Positions 63,484-64,000 of a DNA stretch of 64,000 nucleotides are shown here, piece by piece (the first letter of the stretch is position 1; each line of letters begins with the position of its first letter). The stretch is from contig NZ_JAHXZR010000009.1 of NCBI RefSeq assembly GCF_019740315.1, positions 1 through 64,000 of the forward strand, given 5' to 3'. Both the position numbers and the translations under genes were made by a program. The notes beneath the pieces are model-generated. The model did not search any database and was not told where the DNA came from. It saw only the letters and a list, made by a program, of their open reading frames with translations. The stretch comes from Oceanobacter mangrovi (lineage in GTDB: Bacteria; Pseudomonadota; Gammaproteobacteria; Pseudomonadales; Oceanobacteraceae).

Positions 63484-64000
63484 CTATTTTTTGGCCAACC
63501 AGGTCGCAGGGTCCTGGGGTTTGCCCTTGTAACGGATCTCAAAATACAGCTGGGGTTCCTTAAGCCCGCCACTGCGGCCAACGGAAGCGATTACATCGCC
63601 CTGATTGACCCAGTCACCAACGTCGTACATTAACGACTGGTTATGGGCGTAAAGAGTCATGTAACCATCGCCGTGATCGATAATGAGTAACAAACCAAAG
63701 CCTCGCAACCAGTCAGAATAGACCACCCGACCGTGGTGTACCGCCTTGATAGGGGCACCTTCCGGTGCGCTCATCAACCAGCCTTCCCAACGACCGGCGC
63801 CGTCGGTGACCGGATTGCCAAATGCAGCAATCACGCGGCCATCAATGGGACGGGGCAGATGACGTTTGAGGGTTTTGAACAGCCGGGCATCCTGTTTGCG
63901 GGGGCTTTTTTCGACCAGGGTGCGAACTTCGTCAAACAGCGATTCGAGACGTTTACGGTCCGCCTGCTTTTGCTGCAAACGTTGTTGTTCATTGCTCATT
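63484..64000 (-). CDS. envC: Murein hydrolase activator EnvC, C-terminal part (continues past the window)
   Basis: 172 codons of the 3' end; the gene runs off at 64000. The visible part is a coiled-coil end (QQKQADRKRLESLFDEVRTLV) and a degenerate M23/LytM domain (GLLLIIDHGDGYMTLYAHNQ, GQLYFEIR-like PQLYFEIRYKGKPQDPATWL). EnvC/AmiB-activators lack zinc ligands; here the first His of the M23 site is missing, which fits an activator. The neighbouring ctpA and yibQ genes match the Pseudomonas order. Confidence 0.9.
   Translation of the reverse strand, partial: MSNEQQRLQQKQADRKRLESLFDEVRTLVEKSPRKQDARLFKTLKRHLPRPIDGRVIAAFGNPVTDGAGRWEGWLMSAPEGAPIKAVHHGRVVYSDWLRGFGLLLIIDHGDGYMTLYAHNQSLMYDVGDWVNQGDVIASVGRSGGLKEPQLYFEIRYKGKPQDPATWLAKK

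Overview
The window looks like the chromosome of a marine or environmental gammaproteobacterium of the Oceanospirillales/Pseudomonadales type. The main evidence is synteny: sfsA, dksA, gluQ, cbrA, cbrB, pcnB, folK, panB, panC, panD and pgi lie in the order known from Pseudomonas, but the surrounding content (protocatechuate 4,5-cleavage, imelysin/di-heme iron cluster, isolated TRAP binding protein, PolB) is not typical of Pseudomonas. No rRNA, complete tRNA or CRISPR array was seen. The species is not identifiable from the sequence alone.

Layout. 1-137: tail of an IS3-type element. 140-3313: LysR regulator and glutathione-dependent formaldehyde oxidation (frmA, fghA). 4257-7377: methionine salvage operon mtnA-B-D-C (minus strand). 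7531-13661: pgi, panD, panC, panB, folK, pcnB. 13662-15488: an 1.8 kb stretch without protein genes that I read as three tandem CrcZ-family small RNAs, each with its own sigma-54 promoter, CbrB-like enhancer cluster and terminator. 15489-21366: cbrB, cbrA, gluQ, dksA. 21721-31667: sfsA and a set of housekeeping or accessory genes, including a probable Fur-controlled small RNA at 26243-26354 and DNA polymerase II. 31763-35094 is AT-rich and looks imported: a possible toxin/immunity pair, a TetR regulator, a DsbA/FrnE-type protein and an NmrA-type reductase. 36108-38127: AraC regulator and aldo/keto reductase. 38374-46508: a complete protocatechuate meta-cleavage (4,5) pathway, ligC and a two-HTH LysR regulator on the minus strand, ligJ-ligK-tautomerase-ligI-ligA-ligB on the plus strand. 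48858-50352: DAHP synthase preceded by a leader peptide rich in Tyr/Trp/Phe and a mutually exclusive hairpin series, i.e. a ribosome-mediated attenuator. 51237-60660: two divergent groups that look like a metal (probably iron) acquisition system: PepSY protein, FMN-binding protein and di-heme peroxidase on one side, and imelysin, DUF1111 di-heme protein, DUF1513 protein, second imelysin and porin on the other. 60800-64000: YibQ-like deacetylase, CtpA protease and the C-terminus of EnvC.

How it fits together. CbrA/CbrB is a two-component system that in Pseudomonas activates CrcZ-type RNAs; these titrate Hfq/Crc and relieve carbon catabolite repression. Here the RNA output is encoded as three consecutive genes, which is the most unusual arrangement in the window. 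Catabolic targets of such control would plausibly include the protocatechuate cluster, but no direct link is visible in the sequence.
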